Source: Strigamia acuminata (taxonomy: Eukaryota > Arthropoda > Chilopoda > Geophilomorpha > Linotaeniidae). Taken from it: 64,000 bases of DNA. Numbering within the stretch: the first letter of the stretch is position 1; each line of letters starts with the position of its first letter. The position numbers and the translations under genes are program-made. The DNA lies in contig OX442314.1 in NCBI GenBank assembly GCA_949358305.1, forward strand, positions 31,729,118-31,793,117, read 5' to 3'. The notes under the pieces are model-generated. The model was not told where the DNA came from and made no database searches. It saw nothing but the letters and a program-made list of their open reading frames with translations. This document shows, in pieces, positions 35,508-46,245 of this stretch.

Positions 35508-36717
35508 TTACTCCCTCATAATATTGATATTGCGCTTGATGTAGTAGACCCACTTATTCCCCACAATGTTTACATCAGGAGGAGGTTTTTCAACTTCCTT
35601 GTAAATACCTCGCTCACGGAACAGATCAAGCTTTTCCTCCATGGCTTTCTGCCAATAGACACGGTCGGGGCTAGAAATAGCTTTCTTGTAGGTGCGAGGA
35701 ACCTGGGCAAACAAGGAATGTGCATACCTTGGTGGTTCGGTAGAATAACAATCCGCAAATGCTTCTTCTTCCGAAGAAGTTGCAAGAGAAACATTAGGAT
35801 CTACCGGTGGGGGATCAACCATGCAAACTGGCACATTTCAGGTGCTAAAATCAAAGGAGTCTCGATCGTATGCTAAACGATTATCGACACAATATCGCTC
35901 GACGTTGCCATGACCCCGCAATCGGGTACGATCTGGTGGGAAAAAATACGCATCGGTGTGGCCCATAGACGCGCCAGACTGCCAAATCACCTCAGATCGA
36001 GTCCACTTGCCCCCCCACAGCCGGAGAACCAGGCGGAGGCTGACGTAGTGGCGAGGCGACATTAGGAGGCGGAGGTGGATGCAAAGGATGCGCTCGCACC
36101 TGTGGTTGCAAAAGCACGGGCGCACCTTGAGGCGGAGGAGCGGGAGGTGGTCCAGGAGGAGGAGCTTGGGGTGCAGGAGCACCTCGAGGAACAGGAGGCA
36201 ATTGGTCAGAAATAAAATTCGGCTCAAGCTCAAGGTAGATTCATAACTATCCGGCAAAAGATCCAAAAGCTGGTATGTGACATCGGAAACCACAAATGTA
36301 ACTTTTAAGTCTTTTAAAACTGCACGGGCCTTGGTCACACAGCTTATAAAAACAGACATTTCTTCATTTGGAAGCAATTTCATCATAAGAAATTCTCTCC
36401 GTAGACGATGGCTGAAAAGACTTTTTCAGCGAAACCCAAGCGTCGCGAGCGGTGTCGGAGGCTAACACAATGTCCTGATATTGTGGCTCAACGAATAAAC
36501 CGAGAAAAGCTTTCGCGCGTTTGGAGCGGTCATCGTGAAGCTGTTTTCGAGGCTGATCCCACGTATCGTTTTTAACCGGAGGTTTGTCCGAGATGAAGTC
36601 ATCTACTTTTTTTTCCAAGAGTAGGAACTGGATATTCCGTCACCAGGACTCATAATTGTCGGAATTTAGCCGTGGAATCGAGAAATGATGCGAAGTCGAT
36701 TTGTCGGATTCTGCCAT
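35508..36717 (-). pseudogene. copia relic: gag joined to the start of reverse transcriptase
   Basis: The gag begins at an ATG at 36717 and has an early in-frame TGA (about 36648). It continues as DDFISDKPPVKNDTWDQ, SKRAKAFLGLFV, ARDAWVSLKKSF to 36364, then in another frame as FISCVTKARAVLKDL and YQLLDLLPDSYEST. A proline-rich stretch (35990-36200) follows, then the beginning of the RT domain (WQKAMEEKLDLF, NIVGNKWVY) near 35520-35700. Protease and integrase are missing, so gag is joined almost directly to RT by a deletion. Everything after the first RT block is lost. Confidence 0.75.
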
Positions 36718-36939
36718 TTCAAAGAGCGGTAATGAAGAGCGGTGTCACTTTGAGAAATGGCCGCAGCGATGAAAAATTTGCAATTACGCGCAAGTTAACC
36801 GTTGACGATGTTAGAAGCGGATATCCAACAAATGGGCTATACAGGTTACTAGTTAACCCGTCTAAACAGTGGCCGTTTAGGAGTTGTCGGGAAATAATGG
36901 CCCTGTGGCCCCCGGATACCCCACTGTCAAGGATACCCC

Positions 36940-37813
36940 ACTGTCAGGCACGGCGAAAAAATACAATGGTCAGAGTGCAATGACCAAGGCAAGGGATCAA
37001 ATCTGCAAGAATAATCAAATCCTTGCAAAAATAACCCCAGGATCCTACACTGGATCCCCCAAAAAAACTTAAATGTAACAATATAATTTCGACAGGGAAG
37101 GCGAAAAAATGAGTAAATTGAGAAAAATAAAAGTGTTGGATGAAATAAATCCACTGGAGACTATCTGTTGAGCACACCGGGGTGCGAAAATCGTTGAAAA
37201 TCTCGGAAAACGTTCTCAAAATCCTTGGCAGTCGTCAGCCGCTTCGCACTCGTCGTGCGGGAAATTACTCCAAAAAGCGACGAAAATCTGCAAAATAATA
37301 TAGAAATGTCATTCAAAAGTTCAACTTCAGTTAATTGGCGATGAAAATCGACAAAAATGTCTGCAAATTTAGTCGAAATCCGTCGAAAAACGTTGAAAAT
37401 CGTCTTAACACACGGCCGCCTCGTGTTCGTAAAGGAATTTTGTTGCGCCAAAACCGTAACCCTGGCCAAAGGAAGGGTGGAGTGTGCCTAGGCACACTTC
37501 GGTTCTGCGCACTGATCGTGCGCCGTGAGCTCAATTAGGTGCAGAAGTGTGGCAATCTTGCACCTGCAGGCCTGGCACACTTCGTATCTGCGCAGTAAAG
37601 CTGCGCAATTAGCTTGGTTTGGTGTAACAAAGCATTTTGCTGCACCAAACGGTTAATTAATGAACTCACCCCAGCCAAATTGGGGTGAAATATGCTAGGG
37701 GAGTTTTCCTCCCCTAATTATGTAACTTGGTTTGGCGTGTAAAATATACAACTTCTTATGTGGTGACTTTTTTATTAAATAAAAAACACTAAAGACACTT
37801 CAGGGTCACCACA
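36940..37813 (-). repeat. LTR-like repeat, copy 2 of a family
   Basis: On the minus strand it starts TGTGGTGACC at 37813. It shares blocks with copy 1 (29955-30956) and lies directly downstream of a gypsy pol end (37869-38420), the expected place for a 3' LTR. It contains the palindrome TGCGCAGTAAAGCTGCGCA near 37588-37606. A 17-bp direct repeat (GGATACCCCACTGTCA twice) marks its low end near 36914-36948. Confidence 0.55.
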
Positions 37814-37868
37814 GCTATTACTAGAATATTTACAACATACATGTACAAATTGTCCTTTCCCAAAAACT

Positions 37869-38420
37869 TTATTCACAAGGATCCCCCACCCAAGACACTG
37901 GGGTAGGAATAGCTCGATTGCTGTTTAGTATCCATGGGTAGTTTGGAACAGTGCCACGACTTGTTTGGTAGGTGTGCGCTGGTGGTGGAGTCACAATCTG
38001 GTCTGATTCGGTTTCTTTGAGTTTCTGTGGAGATATGGTCCATAATAATTCCTCTATTAATGGGCTTGTTTCGTCTGCTGTTTGTTGTGATGTTATGACT
38101 TCATTCGCAATACCTCTGGCCCTCTTTAATCTGTTCACTTGGACGTGTTGTTTTTCTTTATTTAGCAGGGCCTCAATGGTGTACATTTACTGGTGAGGTA
38201 AATTGAATTACTTTGTAAGGACCCTTCCATCCTTGTGATAACTTCTTGGCCAGTCCTCGTCCGATAACAGGATTGTTTAAGTATATATAATCTCCTTCCT
38301 TAAAGTCTACTGCCCTAGCATTCTTGTATCAACAGTTTCATCTTTCTTCTTTTTTAATTGTGTGAGTTCTGCGAGTAATCTGACCTGAATTTGGTTGGTT
38401 TTTCCCACCATGTCATTTTT
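37869..38420 (-). pseudogene. C-terminal end of a Ty3/gypsy pol (GPY/F region)
   Basis: The minus strand shows EGDYIYLNNPVIGRGLAKKL, GWKGPYKVIQF and, after a frameshift, EALLNKEKQHVQVNRLKRA, which is the integrase C-terminal GPY/F module followed by the usual HVNRLKR-like end. A variable tail of about 70 residues ends at 37869. Upstream it meets a copia gag fragment at about 38425, so only the end of pol survives. Confidence 0.75.
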
Positions 38421-38429
38421 TAACGTTGT

Positions 38430-38642
38430 TCACAACATTTTTGCATCATCTATATTCGTATATTTCAATATTTGTGGAGTAGACATTGAATTTACCATCA
38501 ATTCGTGAGCAGCTGCATTTTTATCATTCCAAGTATCCCATGCCTTTTCCAATTTATCAAAATCTGCCTCACCTTGTACACCTCTCGGTGATTGATCTTG
38601 TAATGAGACTGGTTTACTACTTGTATTACAAATTAGTAACAA
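38430..38642 (-). pseudogene. copia gag fragment
   Basis: One short frame reads RGVQGEADFDKLEKAWDTWN and then NSMSTPQILKYTNIDDAKML, the same part of a UBN2-type gag as at 17891-18269. It is cut on one side by gypsy pol and on the other by AT-rich sequence. Confidence 0.6.
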
Positions 38643-39127
38643 TAAACTCTCATTAATGCCGCAACGGGACTTATCAAAAATAACTTTACTTACTAACTCA
38701 ATCTTAACTTAATCTCTAAGCTAAAAGGTGAGAGAAATAATAACACAATTATTTCTCTAAGGAATTCAGTATTTATTCAGACTTAGAATAAACTATCGGT
38801 TAAATACAATGTTCAATAAAAGATGTTATTTCGTGATATTTGTTATATAAAGACTAATTATTTCGATTAAAGAAATACTCAATTAAAACTCTTGAGGGAG
38901 GAAAAATAAGGACGATAAATGGAAAATAATATATTAAGTGATCAACTCGACGGCTCCACGTCTCGGAAGCGACGATGGCGTTGATTCTACGTTCCCGACG
39001 TTCGGCTCGACCTCGTTGAACGCGTATAACAGACTCAATTCCGTGCCTCAAACTCTCGACTGAATCGTCTCGGTGCAATTCGACTTCTCGCCGACTCGCT
39101 CGCTCAATCGGACTCAGTTCCGGCCTG
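38643..39127. other. AT-rich then CG-rich block, no gene recognised
   Basis: The same AT-rich to CG-rich layout as 10660-11120 and 21360-21850. It truncates the copia RNase H at about 39127 and may be a solo LTR. Confidence 0.35.
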
Positions 39128-40816
39128 AGCTGCGAAGTGCATTTCTCTTGGGTCATTGCTGTACTGTCCCAGACAGCTGATTGGGTGACTGATGTCCGGT
39201 CGTAATCCCGTCGCGAGATACATGATCGAACCGATCATTTCTTGATACTTCAATTGATCTCCTTTCTTGCTGTCCTTCAATTCGCTGAGATCCTGGTTTA
39301 GATCTATAGGGGTTTTGGGAGAATTACACTTCTCCAGTCCATACTTGGCTAGAAGTTTCTTTATGTAGCCACGTTGCGTCAACACAATCTTGTTCTTCGA
39401 TTGGTTAACTTCCATGCCCAAAATGAATGCTAACGGTCCCAGATGTTTCAACTCAATATTCTTCAACAATTTTCCCAAGTAATGCTTCTTGAATTCTGGT
39501 GTCGAAGCCAACGTTACAAAATCATCCACGTAGATGCCAAGAAATAAGAAATTGTTCCTTACAATCAGTAGATATAAGCAGGGGTCGCAGGCGTTCATAC
39601 CAACAACGCCCGCTCTGGTGTAGTCCGTAAATGCTCTTGTCAAATTCACAGACATTTTGTCTCCATTCTGTGTCTTATATCCTTCCGGTTCTTCCATGTA
39701 TATCCGTTTCTTGAGAAGTCCGTGTAAATACGCCGTAATGACGTCGTGTTGCTTCAATTCAATGCCCCTTTTGGCTGCGATATTTAGAAGCATCCGAAAT
39801 GTCTCCATCTTCATCACAGGTGTATAAGTTTCTTCAAAATCAATTCCCGGGCGTTGAGAACAACCGACAGTCACTAGACGTCTTTTAAATCTTTCGATGT
39901 CCCCATCCTTGTTTGTTTTGATTCGGTAAATTCATTTAGATTTCACTGCAAGTTCTCCTTTCGGTCGATTTACTATTTTCCACACTTTGTGTTTCTTCAT
40001 CGACGCCATTTCGTCATTCATTGCCTGTTGCCACTGTTTTTTGTGCGGTGACTTCATCGCCTTTTTATACGTCTTTGGCGTCTCGTAAGTGTGTCAAGCA
40101 ATGTTGACTTTGGGTTTCTTCCCTTTTGACTCCTCCGTGCGCTTGGGCTTCCTGAAACACGTTGTACTCGCCGTATTCCTATCTTTTTCGGATAGTTTGC
40201 GCTTTCTCTCTGCGGCAGCTGCTGTAGTTGAACCTTTTGGTCGTCCAACTTTGCGTGGTGGCGGTAATTCCTCCTCAGAACTTGATTCGCTCTCCGATTC
40301 TGCTGAGAAATAATCCGGCGTTAGTGTCGGTGTGTCCTCTAATTGCTCATCTTCTGAGGAATCGTGTTCTTGTCCCTCTTGTTCGACAATCTCTTCTTCT
40401 GACTCAGATGAAGGAGTAATGTCAATGTTGACGGTATCTTCCTCATCTTCTGTGAGTAATGAGTTCGGCAACAATTTATATCCCAAAATCTCTTCCTCAA
40501 ACTTGACATTTCTTGCTTCTTGAATTCGTTTAGTTTCCGGTATATATTTATCCGATAAGCTTTACTTTTAAGCGAATACCCCACAAAAATTCCTACCGTA
40601 GTCTTGGGATCCAATTTGGTTTGATGAACTTTCGGTTTTAAGATGTGCGCTTGACATCCGAATCTTCTCATGTACTTGACTGTTGGAACTCTTTTGGTCC
40701 ATTGTTGCTCTGGAGTCTTTCTATGGAATGATGACTTGCAATGGTTTCTTCCTAAAATCGCGACATGCAATGCTTCGCCCCAGAATTGCTTAGGTAACTT
40801 CGAATCGAGCAGTAGT
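39128..40816 (-). pseudogene. copia element A, integrase end to RT (downstream part)
   Basis: The minus strand carries DSKLPKQFWGEALHVA (integrase end, about 40760-40810), MRRFGCQAHILKPKVH and GIFVGYS. An acidic linker (40094-40486) follows, then, after breaks, RT with GIDFEETYTPV, QHDVITAYLHG, the catalytic YVDDF box, and LGMEVNQS, ending at about 39127. The upstream part of integrase is at 43100-43262, displaced by the copia element inserted at 40822-43099. Stops and a frame break near 39900-40090 show it is dead. Confidence 0.85.
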
Positions 40817-40821
40817 GTTCT
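40817..40821. repeat. Target-site duplication (GTTCT), low-side copy
   Basis: The five bases GTTCT directly precede the LTR at 40822 and recur directly after the other LTR at 43100-43104, as expected for copia integration. Confidence 0.85.
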
Positions 40822-40997
40822 TGTTGGTCTTGAAGTTTGTAGTAACTGTGTGATTGTTTAGAAACAAAAGTCAAAGCAGCGATAACATTGTGCGTGTATT
40901 AAAATCAAGAGAGTACAAAGTGAGAGTAATGAGTCATTGGTACAAATATAGGGGTTAATAGGTTGGTGGCGCCATCTATTAAGAAGCAATGGTAACA
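40822..40997 (-). repeat. 3' LTR of copia element B
   Basis: 176 bp, ends TG...CA in minus orientation. It differs from the partner LTR by a 19-base insertion near 40842-40860 and a few substitutions. Confidence 0.9.
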
Positions 40998-41046
40998 AAT
41001 CCCTTCCTGCGATTCATAGATGGTGCAAAAAGATTTTCAATATCTA

Positions 41047-42827
41047 TTAAATGTCAATCATTCCCAACAATTCGGCACACCTTGAAATTGTCTCTTTCTC
41101 TACTGGCTTTGTTAGAATGTCAGCTGGCATTGATTTAGTCCTTACGAAATTTAACACGTAATTTTCATCCTCTATCTCATCTTTAACAAAAAGATATCTA
41201 AGTTCAATATGCTTAGTCTTACTTCTATTCATTGTTCCCTTTGCGACAGCGATAGCGGATGTGCTATCCGAATACATCGTTACAGGTTGTTTGCATAAAT
41301 TATCTAATTTTAATTCTATCAAAAAAATTACTAGCCATTTTCCTTCTTTTATCCCATCGCACACAGCCATGTATTCGGCTTCGCAAGATGAGAGACACAC
41401 CATTTTTTGTTTGGCTGATTTCCAGCTAATTGCAGTTCCGAATAAAGTAAATGCAAAACCTGTTGTTGATTTTCCTTGGTCTAGCTTGCCATTCCAGGAG
41501 GCGTCTGTGAACCCCTGTAATGGGCTTTCGAATCTCTTGTATTCCAAGCGTCTATTAATCGTCCCTTTCAAAAATCTTACGACCTTTTTTGCTAACGTCC
41601 ATTATTCTTGGTCATAATTTTGATTAAAGCGACCCAAGAAATGGACAACGAAAGCAATATCTGGCCTAGCGCCCTGTACTAAGCTTAGGTACAGTAAAGC
41701 ACCAATGAGATTTTGGTACGAAATCTCTTCTCTCACGAATTCTTTCGGTTGATTGCTTGCATTTTTCTTTGCTTTCTCTTACTTTCTTACTTTCAAACTC
41801 TTGCCCCTTTGTGATTGGGGTCTGCATTGGGTTGCAATCTGTCATCCCAAACTTATCAATGATTTTTTGGATGTATGCTGCCTGTGACAAGTGTAGCGTT
41901 CTATTTGCTTTATTCTTTTCGATTTCTATCCCTAGAATCTTACTTGGTTCTCCTAAATCTTTTATTTTAAAATTTGATTTCAAAAGTTTAAAAATTGCAT
42001 CTAACATTTGTTTTGTTTCAGCTATGGAGATGGTATCATCGACGTAAACCGCAATTATCGATTTGAGACGGCCATTTTCGAATTTTATGTGAACACATTC
42101 ATCTGATTTCAGTCTAATAAAACCGTGTTTTCTCAAAAATTTGTCTAATGTCTTGTACCATGTACGGCTGCTGTTTTTCAAGCCGTATATAGCTTTCTCT
42201 AATCCGCAAACCCACTCTAAACGGTCCTTCTTTTCTCTTCACGGGGGCTGTTCCATGAACACAATTTTCTTCAACTTCCCGTTTAAATACGCCGTAGTCA
42301 TATCATGCTGCCTTATAGGCCAGCCCCAATGGTTTGCTAAAGCTAAAATTATGCGTAGGGTCGTTAGCCGCATTACTGGCGAGTATGATTCCTCGAAATC
42401 TATCCCGGGTTTTTGCCCCGCCCCTACGGCTACGAGCCTAGCTTTAAAATTTGGTTTGTCATCTGATTCGTCCTTCACTCGAAATACCCACCTTGACTTT
42501 AGTACTTTTCTATTTTCTGGGCGCGGAACTAATTTCCACGTCTCCATTTCGCTATGATAATCTAGTTCTGACTTTATTGCTAAATCCCATTTCCGCTCCT
42601 GCTCCCCTTCCATTGCTTCATCAATCTGGAATCTGGAATCTGGAATCTGGAACCACATACCTTATTAATTGTGTTGCTGCTGCAGCTGGTGGATCCTCAC
42701 TTATGGCTGTCAGGACTGCATGTTTCTCCAAAAGTATCTTGGTTTTCCAACACCACGTTGGGTAATTGTTTTCCTCCAACTTCTCGATGTGCGTGAAGCT
42801 TTGTGTACTCGTATTCTGGTCCGCCAT
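41047..42827 (-). pseudogene. copia element B internal region: gag start fused to RT/RNase H
   Basis: The frame at 42827 starts with a gag methionine (MADQNTSTQSF, NYPTWCWKTKILLEKH), and at about 42650 passes through four copies of a TCTGGAA unit straight into RT (KWDLAIKSELDYHSEMETW, GIDFEESYSPVMRL, QHDMTTAYLNGK). It continues as 42181-41666 with the YVDDTISI catalytic box and LGIEIEKNKA, then as RNase H 41571-41047 (GFTDASWNG, SSCEAEYMA, ADILTKP). Most of gag plus all of protease and integrase are deleted. Frameshifts occur near 42240 and 41600-41780. Confidence 0.88.
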
Positions 42828-42918
42828 TGTTCTCCTTTGTTTGATTCACTTTTTCACGTGTTCACACTAATCCAATTGTTTCCAGCAAAAACAGTCCGTT
42901 TACTCACAGCTTATCAAT

Positions 42919-42942
42919 TTCCGCACTGAGCCCATAACCCTT
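42919..42942 (-). promoter_or_regulatory. copia-type primer-binding site (initiator tRNA-Met fragment)
   Basis: Immediately downstream of the 5' LTR the minus strand reads AAGGGTTATGGGCTCAGTG. In Drosophila copia the primer is a 5' half of initiator tRNA-Met and the site is GGTTATGGGCCCAG; the match here is clear with one change. Confidence 0.8.
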
Positions 42943-43099
42943 TGTTGGTCTTGAAGTCTGTAGAAACAAAAGTCAAAGCAGCGATAACATTGTGCGTGTA
43001 TTAAAATCAACAGAGTACAAAGTGAGAGTAATGAGTCATTGGTACAAATATAGGGGTTGATAGGTTGGTGGTGCCATCTATTAAGAAGCAATGGTAACA
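42943..43099 (-). repeat. 5' LTR of copia element B
   Basis: 157 bp; starts TGTTACCATTGC on the minus strand at 43099 and ends at 42943 beside the primer-binding site. Confidence 0.9.
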
Positions 43100-43104
43100 G
43101 TTCT
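43100..43104. repeat. Target-site duplication (GTTCT), high-side copy
   Basis: Matches 40817-40821 exactly. Confidence 0.85.
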
Positions 43105-43262
43105 TGTCGCTTCCATGATGGTCCTATTCGCTCTTTCCGCCAACCCGTTGCTCTGGGCGGTATGGGGCGTAGTCAACTCATGCTTTATACATTTTTTCTT
43201 AAAGAAGGCATCAAGGGAACTTGCGATAAATTCGCCCCCATTATCGCTCCTCACTCGTTTTA
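43100..43262 (-). pseudogene. copia element A, integrase core (upstream part)
   Basis: The minus strand reads RSDNGGEF, CIKHELTTPHTAQSNGLAER and TIMEATRT, the integrase core with the second aspartate and the glutamate region. It is directly continued by the sequence at 40816 once the copia B insertion is set aside. Above 43262 the element is cut by an LTR-like repeat. Confidence 0.85.
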
Positions 43263-43925
43263 ATTTTAAAATATTCTAAAATTCTAAAATACACGATGAA
43301 TATTGAGGAAGCAATAATACTAAGGTCGATCTGGCTTTTTCTCGAATACACACTCACAATTAACGGTCGGTTCCAAGATGGCGTTGATGGCGTCGTGTGA
43401 GCGCGGATTTTGGCAGAGTACACTCGATGCCAAAACCTAACTCCAAATACACCTAAATTCCTGTGGAGCACGCTCGACATGAGAATACTTCTAACACACA
43501 GCGGTTCGATTATTACGGAGCAAGCTCGACGTAACAATCCGTCTACACACAGTTTGCTTTGTGGAGTAGACTCGACACAAAGCACTTCAAACCAACAGAG
43601 CAAGCTCAATGTTAGTTTCACACAGATAATGGCTTAAATCACGCTTAGTGATCCAAGCAGAAGGGCGCTATTCCGTACAGTAGGTACAGACCAGCAGTGA
43701 GTCTCAATTCTTCCAATAAATCACAGATCACACTTAGCGAGTTTGTGCATAAGTTTAACACGGTTGTGAATGGTTTGGAAGTGGAATCAAGAGTGCAAGC
43801 AGAGTGGGCCAAAACTGTTTGGCTCACTCCGAAATCTGCTCAGTAAAGCTGCGCAGATGACGAGTTGCGTAAAGATCACACACGGCCGCCTTCGGGTCGT
43901 GTGCAACAATTTAGCCAGGCCAGAA
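43263..43925. repeat. LTR-like repeat, copy 3, with CTCGAC subrepeats
   Basis: Bases 43610-43922 are closely similar to 30402-30720. The preceding part (43415-43625) consists of about five diverged units of 40-55 bases, each starting GGAG(C/T)A.(G/A)CTCGAC or a near variant (for example at 43464, 43518, 43563 and 43598). The terminal TGTGGTGACC of the other copies is missing, so the copy is truncated. Confidence 0.55.
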
Positions 43926-45420
43926 CGATAGTTAGACCACCTTTTACTGACTACTGGCGGACTCACAACCAGCGAACTAGACATTGTGAGTAATAACGCT
44001 CAACAACCGGAAATACAAGCAAGGTACAGTCATGGCCAGTGATCTTAAAAACCATGAAAGTCTAATGAAAGGGTGAAAAGAATAGTTGACAACATGGCCA
44101 GTATTCTAGACATCATGTAACAACAATGTAAAAAGGAATGGGTTTTTCATTGGGCGGGATGTTTGTCGCAACATCTCCAGGGTGGAAAAGTCTCGATTGA
44201 GGCAACAAAACCTGTCGTCACCTGTTGTCTATCTGACTCTCCGTGGACCTAAACCAGGCGCGAGAGTCTTTACGATTAGAGGCAGTAATTTAATACCATC
44301 TACCTCTTGTGTTGTTGCACGCAGGACAACCAGCCAATGCTTGACTGTGCGTCAATTTCATTGATGCACAACATAATTGAATCAACCGAAAGGCATCAAA
44401 CAACAATTGTATAGTGTCAATAATCAGGGTATGCAAAAACAGCCCAGAATAAAGTGGTGCGTGCCTTTAAATGCCCAAGGGGCGGGCGACTTAGCAGCAC
44501 AAGGGGGTTCCAGCTGTTATGCAACCAGTCACAACAGCTGTATCGAACGGGTTAACCGTCCCTAAATGCGCTTTAAAAGGGGAATGGTCAAAGCATACTT
44601 TCCTTTTGGGGAGGGGTGTCTGGGGTAACGCAGACGGGAAGTCACCTCCCCTCTTAACGAATGACGTCACAAGGCGAGAGGAACGGCGAAGGAGTCTCTC
44701 TTTCACGGGCAAGATGGCGGCTGTCCTTGACTGGGGCGGGTGTCATTACCTACTACTAGTGAACAGATATTAATATTTCAGAGAAGGCACCATGGCCATA
44801 GGACGAGACCTATTTATATGTCATTTATATGTGCTAAAGGAGCAGTGGTTTATTAGTTAATAAACTTTACTTGGATTTGTAAAAATATAAATATATGTAT
44901 ATATGTGTATCCAAACTGATATGATGGTAACGAAGTCCTTACGAGAGTCGTTCTCGTGACAACGTTTGTATGGGATCTGTTTTTTGTGTATTCTCGTCGC
45001 CAATATTGTGTTTCTGGAACTTTCTGTAAATTGTGTGCGTGGACGAAATTATAATACAGCCATCTTGTTAGTTGGAATTAACATAAAGCGAATTAATTAA
45101 GACAGGGGGCTTTGACGTAGCAGTCAGTGTCATACAAAAAGACGGATTCCAAAATAATCAATGTGGAGAAAGCACCCCAAAAAGGTTTTGGTGAAATATT
45201 TTATTTTCTGCAAGTTAGGCTCAGCCAATCCAGAGTGAGAACAATCAGCAATGAGTTATTGCAATAGCAAGATAACCATTGATAAATATTTTTATTTATA
45301 CATGAAAAATCGTTTAATAATTTTAGTTCAGTAATACAACTGATTTTTTAACATAAAAATTAAGTTAGAATTTATATTGCTGGCCAATGACGATGGGCAA
45401 TTTGTGGTTTTTACCTTTCT
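43926..45420. other. No gene recognised
   Basis: Short frames only (44182-44364, 44377-44565, 44491-44773) with no known motif. A short (AT)n-type patch lies near 44888-44910. Confidence 0.4.
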
Positions 45421-45638
45421 GTAGAAACTGTTTAAGTGTCCATATAAAAGAATTCAGGAGAGCATGAATATAAGCGTGTATAAGAACAAAAATACATGAA
45501 CTGAAAGTAATGAGTAATACAATTGTTTACATTAAAACATGAGAAGGTTGGTAACATGAGAAGGTTGGTAACATGAGAAGGTTGGTAACATGAAATGATT
45601 GGTAACGAGGCGCCATCTATGAGGAAGCAATGTCAACA
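45421..45638 (-). repeat. Solo LTR related to copia element B
   Basis: The order of blocks follows the copia B LTR: GTAGAAAC, GCGTGTAT, AGTAATGAGT, GGTTGGTAAC, GCGCCATCTAT, AAGCAATG and a terminus GTCAACA. Inside it, a 17-base unit containing GAGAAGGTTGGTAACAT is repeated three times (45540-45590). No internal region accompanies it. Confidence 0.6.
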
Positions 45639-45697
45639 CAATGACAATGGGCAATGACAATGGGCAATGACAATGGGCTATGACAATGGGCAACACC
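45639..45697 (+). repeat. Short tandem repeat, AATGACAATGGGC unit
   Basis: Four to five near-perfect copies of a 13-14-base unit directly beside the solo LTR. A related single copy (AATGACGATGGGC) occurs on the other side near 45387. Confidence 0.75.
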
Positions 45698-46074
45698 CTC
45701 AACAGTCTAATGGCGGACCTGAAGTGCGATAACAGCCAAATCAGGGAGAAATGGGCTTTGAAAGTGCTTTAGGTGAGATCGAATCAAATCAGCAGTGTTG
45801 AAAACGGAAAGATGGCACTAAATAATCCCAAACAGTAAGTTATTTCGATTCCTAATATACAGTAACACAAATTAGAACTTTCTTTCCCAACAGGCGATCG
45901 GACCCATAGATTGCACAGCGTGAAGAGAAATAACGATCTCACGATGTTCAAAACATTGAAAGAACGACCCCTGATTATACTGAGGGCTTAAAAATCGAAT
46001 TTTACTGTAGGTTATTACCCTGAATTGTATATTTTAATAAATATGGACAATTTCTACAATTAAAAAGCATGGAC

Positions 46075-46245
46075 GGGCTATTTCCGTCCCATCTGGGGTG
46101 GAAATAGCATGTGTGCTATTTCCACTCCAGAATTTATTTCCACTTTAGAATTTAAATTTCCACCCCAGATTTTTAATTTCTACCCACAATTTATTTCCTC
46201 CCCAGAATTTTAATTTCCAGCCCAGAATTTATTTCGGCCAAAAAA
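46075..46245 (+). repeat. Degenerate tandem repeat, AATTTATTTCCACCCCAG-like unit
   Basis: Seven or so imperfect units of 18-25 bases rich in TTTCCACCCCAG and AATTT. No coding content. Confidence 0.65.

Larger units (their letters stand above)
40822..43099 (-). mobile_element. Internally deleted copia element B, with LTRs and TSD
   Basis: A 2.28-kb Ty1/copia insertion. The LTRs at 40822-40997 and 42943-43099 both begin TGTTACC and end CAACA when read on the minus strand, and are nearly identical except for 19 extra bases in the first. It is flanked by GTTCT on both sides and interrupts the integrase of copia element A. Internally only the start of gag and the RT-RNase H part remain, so it could move only with help from a complete copy. 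High LTR similarity suggests a recent insertion. Confidence 0.93.
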
